Made by a program: the position numbers and the translations under genes. A DNA stretch of 64,000 bases. Source: Patiria pectinifera. Lineage: Eukaryota; Echinodermata; Asteroidea; Valvatida; Asterinidae. Below, one piece after another: positions 1-11,584 of the stretch; position 1 is the first letter of the stretch; each line of letters begins with the position of its first letter. The notes below the pieces were generated by a model. The model had not been told where the DNA came from. It saw only the letters and a program-made list of their open reading frames with translations, and made no database searches. The DNA lies in assembly GCA_029964075.1 (NCBI GenBank), contig CM057129.1, positions 16,545,430 through 16,609,429 of the forward strand, given 5' to 3'.

Positions 1-169
1 TGTTTAAAAAAAAAAACCTAAGAGAGTAAGCCTGCCGGATGAATACAGCATAAAACGGTGACCCAAATCCCGGGGCATTGGGGGATGGGCAGGGCATTAT
101 CACCCGCCTTGGTGGGGATACCCAAGTCTTCAAAAACAACTTTATCTCTTATTACTGTTTGATTTCAAG
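1..169. other. Upstream/intronic DNA of gene copy 1, nothing recognised
   Basis: No coding signal is visible. It should be intron between the off-window signal-peptide exon of copy 1 and exon A, because copies 2-4 have such an intron. It ends in the acceptor TTTCAAG. Confidence 0.4.
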
Positions 170-313
170 TCATTACCTACGTGGACGGTACTCCTATCCT
201 ATCGTTGTCTGGCGTGCCTCAACTGTGCCACAATGAGGGTATTCTGGCTTACGAGGATGCCCCGCCGAGCGGATTCAGTGTGAACCTACGCGACAGCATC
301 GAGCAGTTGCAAG
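170..313 (+). CDS. Copy 1 exon A (N-terminal half of divergent CRD)
   Basis: 48 codons, phase 1 at both ends; the donor is G|GTAAAC. It aligns with exon A of copies 2-4 through CHNEGILAY and DSIEQLQ. Only one cysteine remains; the earlier cysteine found in the other copies (LSCR or LACR) is absent. Either this domain is degenerate or the true acceptor differs. Confidence 0.65.
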
Positions 314-2030
314 GTAAACCCGATTGCTATTTATTTCCATTTTTAATGAGCATGAGATACACAATCTGAATACATGTATTATAAAATAGGTAAATAATAA
401 TCCGTAAATAAGTAAATAATAATAAGACGGAGATACGGCCTTACAATAAAATAACAATGCAGACTTAGGCCCAATCTAGCATAAAAATAACTCGATAAAT
501 TTGAGGTTGTCATCCGTAAGAAGGAATAGCTTACTGTAGAAGGGGCACAGTAACTGCTGCTCCATGCTTAAACTATCAGACCTATTTTTCGCATTTATGA
601 ATACATGTTTTTATACAGAAAGTAATGCACTGCATTTATAAAGTTTGCTCATATTTTGTCACAGTTTTTTTTCGGGTGGGGGGGGGGGGGGGTAGCATGC
701 ACTCACACATACAAAAAAAATCGAAAGCGGGATGTGGGGTGGACCCTTTTGACGTTATTTTGTCGCAAGTGCACCCACTCCCCTTTAAGCCAATACCTAT
801 ATGGCCCTTAAGTTATTATAATTAAATTGCATTGTTGGTTTTTTTTGTAAGAAAGACATTTACTGGAAGTAGGCCTAAGCCTATTAGGCCTAAAACAAGT
901 TTTAAAGTGGGTTAAAGATGATCGCCGGTTCCTTTTTTTCATATTTAATTTAATTATTACTCTGGCCTTCGGCGTTTGGTATGGAGAGATCGTAGTCGCA
1001 GCTTTTGGGGCATTATTAATTATTATTAGTCATTTTTGGTAATGAAACCAAGGGTTCCTCAAAAGCGCCCTATAGGCACTTGCAAGCCTGAAGAAACCTG
1101 TAGAGAGAAGACAACGAGAAGAAGTTACAGTTAAGTTTCAGAGGTGGGAGGAAAAGCCCAGAAGAATATTTTTGGAAAAACCCTCGGAATCAGATAGGGA
1201 CTGAAAACCAAATCAACATACATATTGGCCCAAGCGGGATACTGGGTCACTAGAGTGGAAGGCGAGGAAAGTACCGCTACGCCAACCTGACTCCCAAATT
1301 CATTTTATTTCAGATGGAAATTTGTATATACTGTCAGGCGTGGATTAATTAAAACCATGCCGGGATTCAGAAGGGAATATGGAATCTTCACATTTTTATG
1401 TTTTATATTGTCCTGGCCACGTGGTAAACACACCCGGGGCCATCTATCACCAGATCCTAGTATGGACCATAGTACGTCCTTCAGAGGGGGTGTCAGTCTT
1501 GTGATCCTACTGGAGGGGTTGGAATTGGCGGGAAAACCCTGTGTGCTTGTGCACATTTACATAGGCTTGTGTATAAACATTGGGATTACTTCGATCACCC
1601 CTGTGACCAAAATGGAATGTCTGATGGGGTTATGTCTGTGGTTTTAACGGCTGTTTGGGGCCTGAGAGATACTCCAGACATGCCAGGGGTGAATGGGCTG
1701 GTTGTGAGGGTCGGGTGGCTCAAATTACATGTGGTGAAGTTGACATTCCATACAATCACTGCATAGTAAACATTAAAGGTGCTCGCTCCAGCAAGAGTTG
1801 CCGCGTCCAACAGTTTCTGGACGAGGAATGGGCATTTCACAATGCACAGCTGCAAGAATGAGAACATGTCTAAGAAATAGCAGTGACATTATTTGGACGT
1901 TTAATATGAAATCTTCGATTTATTATAATATTTTTCCCCGCCATATTAGAGCAAAGACAGAGATATGGCCTAAAATAAAATACCGGGGTCCATAGATTTC
2001 TTGTTCCGCATCACATAAAAATAAATACAA

Positions 2031-2078
2031 CTAGCGGGATGCCGCGCTTCGCGCGGCACCCGCTAGATGGGTGGAGTT
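2031..2078. repeat. GC-rich palindromic hairpin repeat, copy 1
   Basis: The arms CTAGCGGG-A-TGCCGCGC and GCGCGGCACCCGCTAG are complementary over 16 bases apart from one bulged A, with a TTC loop. They are followed by ATGGGTGGAGTTG. A nearly identical block, including the 3' tail, occurs at 57740-57786, so this is a dispersed repeat rather than a chance palindrome. Confidence 0.75.
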
Positions 2079-2814
2079 GACTGTTTCGTAATAATTACTG
2101 TATAGAATGAAATCTCGATAATTTAAACTCTAATAACTCCAAACAACTGTTAAGTCAAATAAAGAATCAGACCCTCTGCTGCACGCGAGCCTATTTGGAT
2201 TCGCCATCAGTCTCGCCTAAGTTGTATTTGCGTGCACATAACGTTTCCTGCGGAGATTGTGCGAGGGGCCAGGAAATATTGTCAATATAGGGGAAGGGGC
2301 TAGCTAGGGTGAAGGGTGCTAGTTGGAACGCCCAATTTCCGTAAAACCCGTCAACCATGTCACCAATATTTCCGGGGATGGGGAGAAATATTTGCAGGGA
2401 TGGGGAGAAATGGTTTTTGTTATAGAGGGGAGATGGTGATATTGAAATCGCTGATATTGTGGAGGTTTATGTTTGTGCTGGGATTCATACCGTTTAAATG
2501 TTGTTTTAAATTAGGCGCCGATTAGGAAGGTCTTGCTGTCAACAGTTGAATGAAATTAAGTATTTATTGCCGACCGATTGTCTCATGCGATGTCTCATTA
2601 TATAAAGCTCATAAATAATGTTGTGCTAGAATATTGTCCAGTCAATTTGAACATTGATTTTTCAAGGTGCCAAACCAAAGGACGTATACACCAACTGTAC
2701 AAATAGGTAATTTAGACGAAACGCGGTTTGATCTTGGCCTATACAAAATCGTATCCATCGTTCTCACTACAGAGGAGAGGAGGGGGCAGCCAGTGGGGGT
2801 GGGGGTTGGATATT

Positions 2815-3033
2815 GTGTGGGCGTCGCCAGGATTTTTCTAGAGGGGGCAAAACATATTTTGGCCCAAAAAATTCCTGGTTTTCTCAACACATTCTGGATT
2901 TATCAGTTTTACAGGGCAGGGACATTTTGCACCCCCAACTCAAACCCATTAAATTCACACCACTATGACTTTGCGCCTCTTTTTATTATTGTTTTTTTGC
3001 TTTTCGGGAGTGCCCCCTCGCGACGCCCATGCC
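2815..3033. repeat. Fold-back/MITE-like repeat with GGGCGTCGC ends
   Basis: The left end reads GTGGGCGTCGCCAGG and the right end is the complement of GGCATGGGCGTCGCGAGG. Both inner flanks continue into a G-rich AGGGGGCA. The arrangement suggests a short non-autonomous element; no coding capacity is seen. Confidence 0.45.
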
Positions 3034-5444
3034 TATTTATGTTACACCTGTGAATGGTCACATATTATATTTCCGGGGAAGTGGGCAACAATTTATATTT
3101 GTTATGGTGAAGGGGGTGTTTCTTATTAAAGTAGAAGTTAATGTCATTATAGCAGTGGGTGTTTTTATTATGGTGGTGGGGTTGTACAGCAAAGTACTGT
3201 AACACGTTCATTTGCAGAAGAGAGTAAAACTAAAAGAAAGGACATATTGGAGCACTTCATAATTATGTCAAGCACCACATGTTAAATGTATTTATTACAA
3301 AACTGTGAAAATGAAATCAGGTATACAATCAGAATTTTTTTAGTAATAATGTATTTGCAGCATTCATTACTGTACAGGGTAGTACTTCGACAAAACTCAG
3401 GGGATATAATTATTGTCAGTTTTCGGAGCAATTTTCGCAAGGGACGTCGGTCCAGGCTTGTTTACCATAGGCACAAACATTCCATGAAAGACTTTCAAGC
3501 AAGACGGTCAAAGGTTATTGTGCAATTGCATTTTTTTTTGTTAAAAGCTGTAATCATAAATAATGACAGTGGCATTGTAAGTTACAGGACAACATTTGTT
3601 TAATGAGTGTTGGTGAAAACTCATGAGAAATGGAGGGGTATGCGAGAATGAATATTTTGTTGTGAAATTTTAAGAGTGATTATGTAACTCGGTAATCAAA
3701 GACATTGTTTTGTTATCAAATAAGTCTGCTTGGCCAGTAATTATCGGGTAATCATTCCATCATTATTCTTGGGTACAACTAAGCCAAGGATATAATTTAA
3801 AAAAAAGGATGGACATAAAACAGCAGAAAAGAGTGATTTTTTTTGCACTATTTCATGACTTCTAAAAATAAAATTATGGCTAGAAGGAAAATGTGTTTTG
3901 AATGGGTAAAGAGAAAAACCAGGAATCTTGCAGTTGAACTGGAAAGAATAGGTGTGTCACGTCTTCGTCTTGAGTTGAGATTCTTGCTTTGGGAACTGGT
4001 TGAAGCATGCACTGGAGCATGCTTGGAGCATGGTTGGAGCTGGTCATGTGATGTGGGTGTCATCGAGAGTCCTGTGTAAAGGAGTTAGAAAGAAAAGAAT
4101 AACGACTAAGGTGAAGAAAACTTGTAAACAAAAATACATCGGCTAACAATAGCTCTTTATCCTGCTTGGGTTCATGTCTGTTGTCGAGTCATTTGATTTT
4201 CTGCCAGAGTGTATTCTCTAATATCCACTATTCTAACTGTGTTGGTTTCAGGTTTTAGTCTTTGCCTGTATTTTTTGGTTTTTGGCCTGAGGTTTGAACT
4301 TGATCACGTCTTTAATTTTGATTTGAGGGTTTCTTTATTAAGTTGGTTATTGGTCTTTGATTTGCAGTAAATTAAATTTGTTTTGCCTATGACTTATGAG
4401 TATGAAAGTCATTTCTTTAAAGGAAGTTTTACGTATGATTTGCCGTGTTCTAAGATTACCACAAAGATTTAGTGTGCATAATTTGTATGGAATGAATGTA
4501 CATTTCATGGCCTATATACAAATGCAGCAGGTTTTTTTCTAGCTAGTAGTAGGCCTATAGGCCTAGGCCTAAAACAAACTAAAGCAAAATCCAAAAATAA
4601 ACTACAAACAAAGCCCAATTGTGAAATCAAGAGTTGGCAAAGTTCTACAAACATGTTCGGGTACATGTTCCAAGTGAGGCCTGTATTTACGGAGGTCATG
4701 CAGTAAATTGGCAACATTAAGCCTAGTAAGTTAACCCACGCCACGGCCAAGCTCTCGATGTCCGAGGCCTCCCCCCGTACGTACAACCCTCCCCGTACAA
4801 CCCTCCCCGTACTCACAAACTGAAACTCACAGTCACACTTTTCACAAACAACAATGCTTCTCATTGCCAGTGGCGTTCGAAAGAATACCACTTTTCACAA
4901 ACAACAATACATATCATAAGTGAGACTTACCGTTCAAAGAGAAAACTGGAGCAAGGAACAGATATACATCAACCATGTCAACAACGCTGTGCTGAAGAAA
5001 TGTGGGGCATGCAAGTTGCATGCGCTGCATGCTCAGCGCTCATAACGAACGTATACGTGGCACGTCAATTATCCGGCCCGTACGCAAGATGGCCGGCGAG
5101 GCCCAATGGGGAAGGGAATTATGGGAAATAGGGTGGAAAATAGCCGGGCCCCGTTCCGCTTCCCCCGTAGCCAACGCGCGCGATGAGGACGGGAGACCGG
5201 TCGGGAAAATGGCAGCGCCCTCCAAATTTTCGTAATTGTAGTATAGATACTGTAAGGGAAAAAAGAGAACTTGAAATCCAATGAAAGCTCGAAATATGAT
5301 TAGTGGGCCTACACGAAATCATCGGCCAAAAACAAACAATAACAAAGTCCTCGAAAGAATATCGGCAACGAAACACACATGGAGAACTAAAGAGAATAAA
5401 TTAAATACAACTTAGCAGACTTCGCCTTAATCTATTCTCCACAG

Positions 5445-5690
5445 GTCTGATAGACTCTGGCTGTTCTGACACCTTGGGTCGGTTCCTGTGCACGGCCCAC
5501 CTCCCTCGACTGGATCTGGTCCGCTATGGGCTGCACGACGAGGAAGTCTACCTGCGGCCCTGCTCCGAAGTCTGCCGGGCGGTATGGCGTGATTGCCGGC
5601 TCACCGCCCGCCAGCTTCGCATCGAACGCACGCCGGAGTTTGACTGCAGCAAGAACTTTCATTCGGAGAAGAAAGACGCATGCCTGTCCG
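5445..5690 (+). CDS. Copy 1 exon B (C-terminal half of divergent CRD)
   Basis: 82 codons, acceptor CCACAG, donor G|GTAAGT, phase 1 to 1. It carries GCSD, RFLCTAH, LRPCSEVC, WRDC and EFDC, in the spacing of cysteines 3, 4 and 6-9 of a Frizzled CRD. Two nearly identical nine-residue runs, DCRLTARQL and ERTPEFDC, are shared with copy 4. Confidence 0.8.
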
Positions 5691-6264
5691 GTAAGTTATA
5701 ATTATAATAGCTGATTTGATATCTAATACGTTTTCATTTCTCTTGCAAATAAGGACTTTTTAGACCAAATTTTCCAAAGTACTGAAGTATCTATCTAACA
5801 CTCCAGCTGAAGTTTAGAATACAATCCTGTACTGCTTTTATATAGATTTAGGATAATGGGCTCAGTTGTTCTTTAGATTTTTATAATCAGTTGTTTTTTC
5901 CTCGCCATCCATCTTTATGGCCCGAGTTAGATTCCCGCCCAGGTTCACATGTGGATTGAGTTTTCGGTTGCATAGGTTTTCCCAAGATCCTGTAGGTTTT
6001 CCCGTGGGACGTTTCTGTTTGTTTTCCCTCCACCTCTACAACCAAACTTTCTTCATTGTCTTTGTATACATGTTTCATCAGGCTTGCAAGCTACGTTGCC
6101 TATTAGGCATCCTTGGTTTTATTACCGAATTATTATAGATAATAATAAGCACAGATTTGGTTAATTCTCATTGTTCAACCATGGTAAAAGGACAGATTAA
6201 ATTTCCATAAACTGTATTTATTTCCCATCTTATTCACTTTTGCCTTTGGACCCGCTCAACGCAG

Positions 6265-6561
6265 ACCTGCATCCACCGATGGACCAGCCTATGATCGTCA
6301 ACGGCACCAGGCTCAACGCGACCAGCGTCTCCATCCTCTACGCTCCGCCTGAAGAAGGCACCAGAACGGAGGCATTTCGCGTCACCTACAACGACACCGC
6401 ATCGTGGGGGGAAGCCTTTTTCACCATCCCCCGAAGCCGATCGTACCACACGTTGAACATCACTGACCTGATGAGTGCAGAGGCCTTCAGATTTGAAGTT
6501 GCCGCCTTGAACAACTTCGGGAATGGTCCTGGAACGGTTTTAAGAGTACCGGCGTTTAAGG
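6265..6561 (+). CDS. Copy 1 fibronectin type III exon
   Basis: 99 codons, acceptor CTCAACGCAG, donor G|GTAAGA, phase 1 to 1. It is one whole FN3 domain: the proline-rich start PPMDQP, the central strand SVSILYAPPEE and the C-terminal FEVAALNNFGNGP motif. It is four codons shorter than the 309-nt exon of copies 2-4 and has fewer N-glycosylation sites. Confidence 0.85.
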
Positions 6562-7662
6562 GTAAGATTTAAAAAAAAAAATCCCAATTTTCCCCCCCCC
6601 CCAATTTAGCACACAATTCAATGGCATCTCACATCACTAAATAATTTATGCACTTTACATTGTTTTTGTTTTCCTGTCAATAATGTGTTTTTGGTTTAAA
6701 TTAAAACCACTAATAGTCCAGTGGATATGTGAAAAAAATTGTGCACTTTTGCATAAAAGCGTGAAAGTTGGCACAGATGTTTATATTCATGCCAGAAAAT
6801 GTTTTAGATGTGGAGCCATAGCAAATTCACCCTTTTAGGGGCGTGGCAGCCATGTAAAAAAAAAAGGGGGACTCATCATGCCTGCAGTGAAAACGGTTGT
6901 TCCCACTTGTCACAAAAGCAGGAAACTTCACAAAGACATAATTATAAAGATTTTAAGTGTTTTCCAGATGTGGAGCCGCCACAAAAGTACCTTTTTTGGG
7001 GGCGTGGTAGCCATTTAAAAAGGGGGTAATTATTATGCCCACCTTGGAAAAAATTGTGCCCACATTTTATGAACGAATAAAATGTCCCACAGACGTTGAT
7101 ATTCATGAGAAAAAAATCCAGATTTGGAGCCATTTCGAACAAGCCCTTTTGTGGCGGCTCCACATCTGGAAAACACTTAAAATCTTTATAATTATGTCTT
7201 TATGAAGTTTCCTGCTTTTGTGACAAGTGGGAGCAACCGTTTTCACTGCGGGCATGATGAGTCCCGCCCCCTTTTTCTAAATGGATGCCACGCCCCTAAA
7301 AGGGTGAATTTGCGATGGCTTCACATCTAAAACATGTTCTGGCATGAATATGAACATCTGGCATGAATATGAACTTCTGTGCCAAGTTTCACGCTTTTAT
7401 GCACAAGTGCACAATTCATCGATATTTTGTCACATATCCACTGGACTATAAAATTGTGCTTGTATTGCATTGCTTCATTTAACATTTTTTTTTATTATGA
7501 AATCTGGTACTTTCAAAAGTTATCCTCGAGCTTGAAGAAAATTGTATCCAGCCTATTTGTGTCTCAGTGTGTTGTGAAAGGACGAACAGTGTCGGAAATT
7601 GGTAGATTTACTTCCCCTTTGGTGGAATAACACGATCGATATTTCGGCTTGCTCGTTATTAG
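6562..7662. other. Intron between FN3 and CRD 1 of copy 1
   Basis: The intron is mostly occupied by a long inverted repeat (6714-7448). The remaining flanks match 8760-9041, the equivalent intron segment of the duplicated CRD 1 unit. Confidence 0.6.
6714..7448. mobile_element. Long inverted-repeat (fold-back) element
   Basis: The left arm 6714-6988 begins TAGTCCAGTGGATATGTG and the right arm 7147-7448 ends with its reverse complement. The arms stay complementary along almost their full length around a spacer of about 160 bp; the right arm contains an internal 19-bp duplication (GGCATGAATATGAAC repeated). The paralogous sequence near 8820-8850 lacks the element, showing an insertion after the local exon-pair duplication or a clean loss from one copy. 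Confidence 0.75.
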
Positions 7663-7867
7663 GTATTCCCGACATTGGAACGACTTGTGAAGACATCACT
7701 GTCCCGATGTGCAAGTCGGGTTTAGACTACCAGCAGACCGCCATGCCGAATAGTCTAGGTCAAGCCCAGGATGTAGCTGGTCTTGAGATTCACCAATTCT
7801 GGCCTTTGGTGAAAGTTAATTGCTCCACCTACCTCAAAACGTTCCTGTGTGCCATTTACATTCCTAG
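7663..7867 (+). CDS. Copy 1 CRD 1 first exon (first tandem copy)
   Basis: Phase 1 to 2. The exon encodes the N-terminal half of a canonical Frizzled CRD with TCEDITVPMC, DYQQTAMPNSLG and FLCAIYIP, which supply cysteines 1-4 and the PNxLG signature. The donor reads AG|GTATTA; the sister exon at 9042 has AG|GTAAGA, and the difference is an 8-bp insertion that weakens this donor. Confidence 0.85.
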
Positions 7868-7896
7868 GTATTACCTTAAAGATTGGTCTTCACTGC

Positions 7897-7979
7897 GTGA
7901 TAATGACCAGGTTGGGGATGGCCGCTGTTAATGGACCGAGCAGATGGACATTGACCACCCCCAACCCGGTCATTATCAC
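7897..7979. repeat. Short inverted repeat after CRD 1 exon
   Basis: The 21-bp arms 7897-7917 and 7959-7979 (GTGATAATGACC and its complement) can form a hairpin. An equivalent sits at 9269-9354 in the duplicated unit, so it predates that duplication. Confidence 0.6.
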
Positions 7980-8152
7980 CGGTTCTCACATACTTATTCC
8001 CACTAACAAATCCCCTTTTAAACGAAATAAACTTTAAAATGTTGCAAATTAGTTACCGAATAATTTTTACCTTAAACTTGCGAATTATTTACACCCTTCC
8101 ACTAATTTCAATATTGGGTTTTGCACTCAGTGTTGCCCCTTATTGATTGTGA

Positions 8153-8245
8153 GAAAATAAATCACTCGGGTGGGACTCGAACACACGACCTCCTGCTTCC
8201 TAGCGCAGAATACCACTCGACCACCGAGCTTGCCGGTGATCGGCT
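8153..8245 (-). repeat. tRNA-derived SINE fragment (minus)
   Basis: On the minus strand an A-box-like GGTCGAGTGGTA (8211-8225 complement) is followed about 40 nt later by a B-box-like TGTTCGAGTCC (8173-8183 complement). The outer ends do not pair as an acceptor stem, so it is a tRNA-derived repeat rather than a working tRNA gene. Confidence 0.6.
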
Positions 8246-8361
8246 GGCTGGTTTGAAGCTGGTTCAAAATCCAATATGGAATTTAAATTACTCCGACGCA
8301 ATAATTCAATCTTATTTTATAAATGCTTCCAGTAATTCATGCTTATTTCCGTCTTGTGCAG

Positions 8362-8528
8362 ATGTTCCGGTGGTTCCGGAGGCACACAGCTGCCCTGTAG
8401 AGATCTCTGCGTGCAGGCGAGGAACGGTTGCGAGGAGTTGGTGAACACATTTGGCTTTTCGTGGCCGGAAAGTCTGTGGTGTGAGAATTTTCCCAGCTAC
8501 GATGAAGGGAATGACTGTTACTTAGGCG
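8362..8528 (+). CDS. Copy 1 CRD 1 second exon (first tandem copy)
   Basis: Phase 2 to 1, acceptor CTTGTGCAG, donor G|GTATGT. It supplies cysteines 5-10 of the Frizzled CRD in RC, LPCRDLC, NGCEE, LWCENFP and NDCYLGG; GFSWPE is the usual tryptophan motif. Confidence 0.9.
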
Positions 8529-9041
8529 GTATGTGTAGGCCTTCAGTCTCATGTATTTGAAGCTAGCATTTTTCTTTTTCACCCCCCCCCCCTTCGTCGT
8601 TTGCGGGGAACCGTAGAGGGTTTTTGATAATGTCATTAGCACCCTCACTTCACTTCGATTTTGATTCTCCAAATCCCCTCCCCTTCCCACCAAAAATGTT
8701 GATGGTCTTAAAATCAACTTTGATGCAAATTTTGCAAACAATTCAGCCGCATCTCGCATTGCAAAAAATAAGCACATTCCATCTATTTTGTTTTCCTGTC
8801 AATGATGTGTTTCTGGTATAAAACCAATAAATAGATTTGTGTTTGTATTGCATTGCTTCATTAAACGAGCTGTTTATATTGTAAGCTGGAACTTCCAATA
8901 GTTATCCTCGAACTTGCAGAAAATTGTATCCAGCCCATTTGTCGTTCAGTGTATTTGTGAAAGGACGAACAATGTTTGAAAAGTGGTTGATCCCCCTTTG
9001 GTGGAATAACATGATCGATATATCGGCTTGCTCGTTATCAG

Positions 9042-9249
9042 GTATTCCCGACACTGGGACGACTTGTGAAGACATCACTGTCCCGATGTGCAAGTCGGGT
9101 TTAGACTACCAGCAGACCGCCATGCCGAATAGTCTAGGTCACCTAACCCAGGATGAGGCTGGTCTTGAGATTCACCAATTCTGGCCTTTGGTGGAAATTA
9201 ATTGCTCCGACTACCTCAAAACGTTCCTGTGTGCCATTTACACTCCTAG
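9042..9249 (+). CDS. Copy 1 CRD 1 first exon (second tandem copy)
   Basis: Phase 1 to 2, donor AG|GTAAGA. It is nearly identical to 7663-7867 but one codon longer (HLTQDEAG in place of QAQDVAG). The exon pair 9042/10620 could add a fourth CRD to this copy without changing frame. Confidence 0.85.
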
Positions 9250-9361
9250 GTAAGATTGGTCTTCACTGCGTGATGATGACCAGGTTGGGTATGGCCGCTG
9301 TTAATGGACCGAGCAAAAGGCCATTGATCATCCCCCAACCCGGTCATTATCACGCATAAAT

Positions 9362-9432
9362 ACCACAACTTCTTGATTGCTAGTGCAGACGTCTTACCAC
9401 TCGACCAACGAGTTAGCCGGGATCGGCTGGCT
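9362..9432 (-). repeat. Degenerate tRNA-derived SINE fragment (minus)
   Basis: The complement reads through an A-box-like GGTCGAGTGGTAAGAC and the CTGCACTAG segment shared with 9476-9556, but the B-box half is gone. With that piece it forms an imperfect hairpin. Confidence 0.5.
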
Positions 9433-9475
9433 GGTTCGAATCTGATATAGCAGCGGGCTCCACAATGTACCAGCA

Positions 9476-9556
9476 AGCTCTGCGGCCGAGTGGTAAGACG
9501 TCTGCACTAGAAAGTAGGAGGTCGTAGGTTCGAGTCCCACCGAGTGATTTGTTTTT
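9476..9556 (+). repeat. tRNA-derived SINE fragment (plus)
   Basis: The A-box-like GCGGCCGAGTGGTAAGAC starts at 9482 and the B-box GGTTCGAGTCC is at 9527-9537, with tRNA-like spacing. There is no matching 7-bp acceptor stem. An inverted partner at 9362-9432 shares TGGTAAGACGTCTGCACTAG but has lost its B box. Confidence 0.65.
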
Positions 9557-10619
9557 CATAATCACTCGGTGGCAGCCCTACTGGAAATTGTATTCTCGTG
9601 GAGTCATTTCTTTGTTCTCATGTACTAACATTTTAGAATGTGAAAATATAGTTTCAAAATGCTCCTATTTTAGCCAGAATTAATTTCCTGGGCTGAAATT
9701 CGGATTTAACTATATATCTTACATAAAATACTTCAATTTGCGACGGATCAACACACATTGGAAATTCCTAGTTTGTGAGTAAAATCAATGTATCTACTTC
9801 GTGATAACGTTGTGGAGACGTATTCACCTACATAACTTGCCCTGTGGAGACTTTTTTAAACATTATTCATTAAGGGCTACCATTGCACGAAGTTTCAAAG
9901 CTTCAAGAGGTTTACTTTAATAATTACGCTAAGTATCCATGGCAACTTTTGCGCAAAAGTGACAATTTTTGTTTTCACGAAGTAACACTCAAGTTCCATT
10001 TACCATTGTAATGCACGGCGCGCACTCTGCTCGAATGTGAGCAAAAACGTTTTCACAAAGTAACACTCTTTTTGTATGAGCGCGCGCGCGCTGACCTGAA
10101 GTTGCAATTACATTGAAGCGTGCTAATTCGTGAAAACGAAAATGTACAGTTTCGCAGCTTTTTCGGTTTCACGAACTAACACTCACCTATTGTTTCTGTT
10201 ATTTCTTGTTGATTGAATACACAAACGGGTGAAAAACAGTAGATTTAATCAATTCAATTCATCAAGTGTCCACAACGAGAAACCCAACTGATAATACTCT
10301 GCCGTTTTGACGCAAAGAGTTGTTTTAGAAGGCGTTCAACTTTAGATGCCGTTTTCTCCGATTGCTAGTTTGTACTGGAATGTACATGGGTGTTACTTCG
10401 TGGTGTTGCTGACGGTATACAATCGTTTGTACATGTTCCCTACACGTTGCATGTCTCCATAAGGCAGTGAATTACGAAACAACACTGAATATACAGTGTT
10501 TATAAAAATGCGTCGTTGAAGGGCAAAACCCAATATTGAATTTGTATCACCCAGACGTAATTAATCATTCAATCTGTTGACTACTCGTAGTAATTAATGC
10601 CTATTTCCGTCTTGTGTAG

Positions 10620-10786
10620 ATGTACCAGTGGATCCAGCCGCACATTGATTCCCTGTAGAGATCTCTGCGTGCAGGCGAGGGATGGTTGTGAACAGCTGCT
10701 CTCTCAGTATGGCTTTTCATGGCCGGAAAGTATGCGGTGTGAAAGTTTTCCCAGCTACGATGAAGAGAATGACTGTTACTTAGGCG
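10620..10786 (+). CDS. Copy 1 CRD 1 second exon (second tandem copy)
   Basis: 167 nt, phase 2 to 1, the same length as 8362-8528. It retains RC, IPCRDLC, DGCEQ, RCESFP and NDCYLGG, so all six cysteines expected from this half of the CRD are present. Confidence 0.88.
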
Positions 10787-11361
10787 GTATGTATATAGGC
10801 CTTCAGTCTTGCGTATTTGAAGCTAGTATTTTCATTACCACCCCACTCCCCTTTCGTCGCTTGTGGGGAATCGTGGAGGGTTATCGACAATATTTTTCGC
10901 GACCTCACTTCAATTTCATTTGTCGTATTGTTATATCTGAATAGCACATTACATCTTGTCTGCATAATAGGAGCGGAATACAAACTTCCTGTAAGATGGC
11001 CCAAAACTTGTTGGCTTAAAGGGAATTCATGTTTGAGAACAATAATGACAACTGAAATATAACTTATATCCGGGCTTACTCCCATCAGTGACGTGGCTTC
11101 CAAACCTCTTTTTTTGCTAGTGCTGGAGGGCCGGCCGGCAGCCTTCTTTGTACCTAACTGACTGACTAACTATCACTTGTGAATTAGACTAGTTGTTGGC
11201 TGGTGAAGAGAGCCGGGCAGTGCTATCGTATAGGATTAGCCCGTAATGGGCCAAATGCATAAAAAAAATCCAGTAAATAGCCGTTCTCCTTTGGACATTA
11301 TATGCGGGCGTTGGGCCCGGCATTACTAAGCTGAGCATAACTTGTTTTTGTTTTCTTACAG

Positions 11362-11584
11362 GCGCACCTGTGCTTGATGTGGGGACCAATGATCGATGCG
11401 AAGACATCAGTGTGTCCTGGTGCCGGTCTGCTTTGGGATACAACCAGACTGCGATGCCCAATAGTCTCGGTCACCAGTTTGTGAGTGATGCTGAGATGCA
11501 GCTTGTGATATTTACACGAGTCCTTCAGTACGGGTGCTCGCCTCATCACTTCAGCAGCTTCATCTGTTCCTTGTACCTGCCCAG
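11362..11584 (+). CDS. Copy 1 CRD 2 first exon
   Basis: Phase 1 to 2, acceptor TTTTCTTACAG, donor AG|GTAAGC. It encodes RCEDISVSWC, GYNQTAMPNSLGHQ and SFICSLYLP, the N-terminal half of a second canonical Frizzled CRD. One codon longer than in copies 2 and 3. Confidence 0.88.

Larger units (their letters stand above)
314..5444. other. 5.1-kb intron of copy 1
   Basis: No exon supported. It holds a G-run at 678-692, clustered AGGCCT palindromes (872-896, 4549-4573), a GC-rich hairpin at 2031-2078 and a fold-back element at 2815-3033. Short open frames here lack splice context, resemblance to known families and a paralogous counterpart in copies 2-4. Confidence 0.5.
9250..10619. other. Intron with SINE pieces and repeated TTCGTGAAAACG motifs
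   Basis: It holds a short hairpin (9269-9354), two tRNA-derived SINE pieces in opposite orientation (9362-9432 and 9476-9556), and a cluster of direct and inverted copies of TTTTCACGAAGTAACACTC (9961-10412) that also characterises the element at 58276-58954. Confidence 0.55.

Noticed and set aside
5002-5281. Overlapping frames on both strands in the copy 1 intron
   Set aside because: GC-rich patch without splice sites or resemblance to known families; likely chance.
9476-9556. Functional tRNA gene
   Set aside because: A and B boxes are present but the ends cannot form an acceptor stem, so a SINE is more likely.
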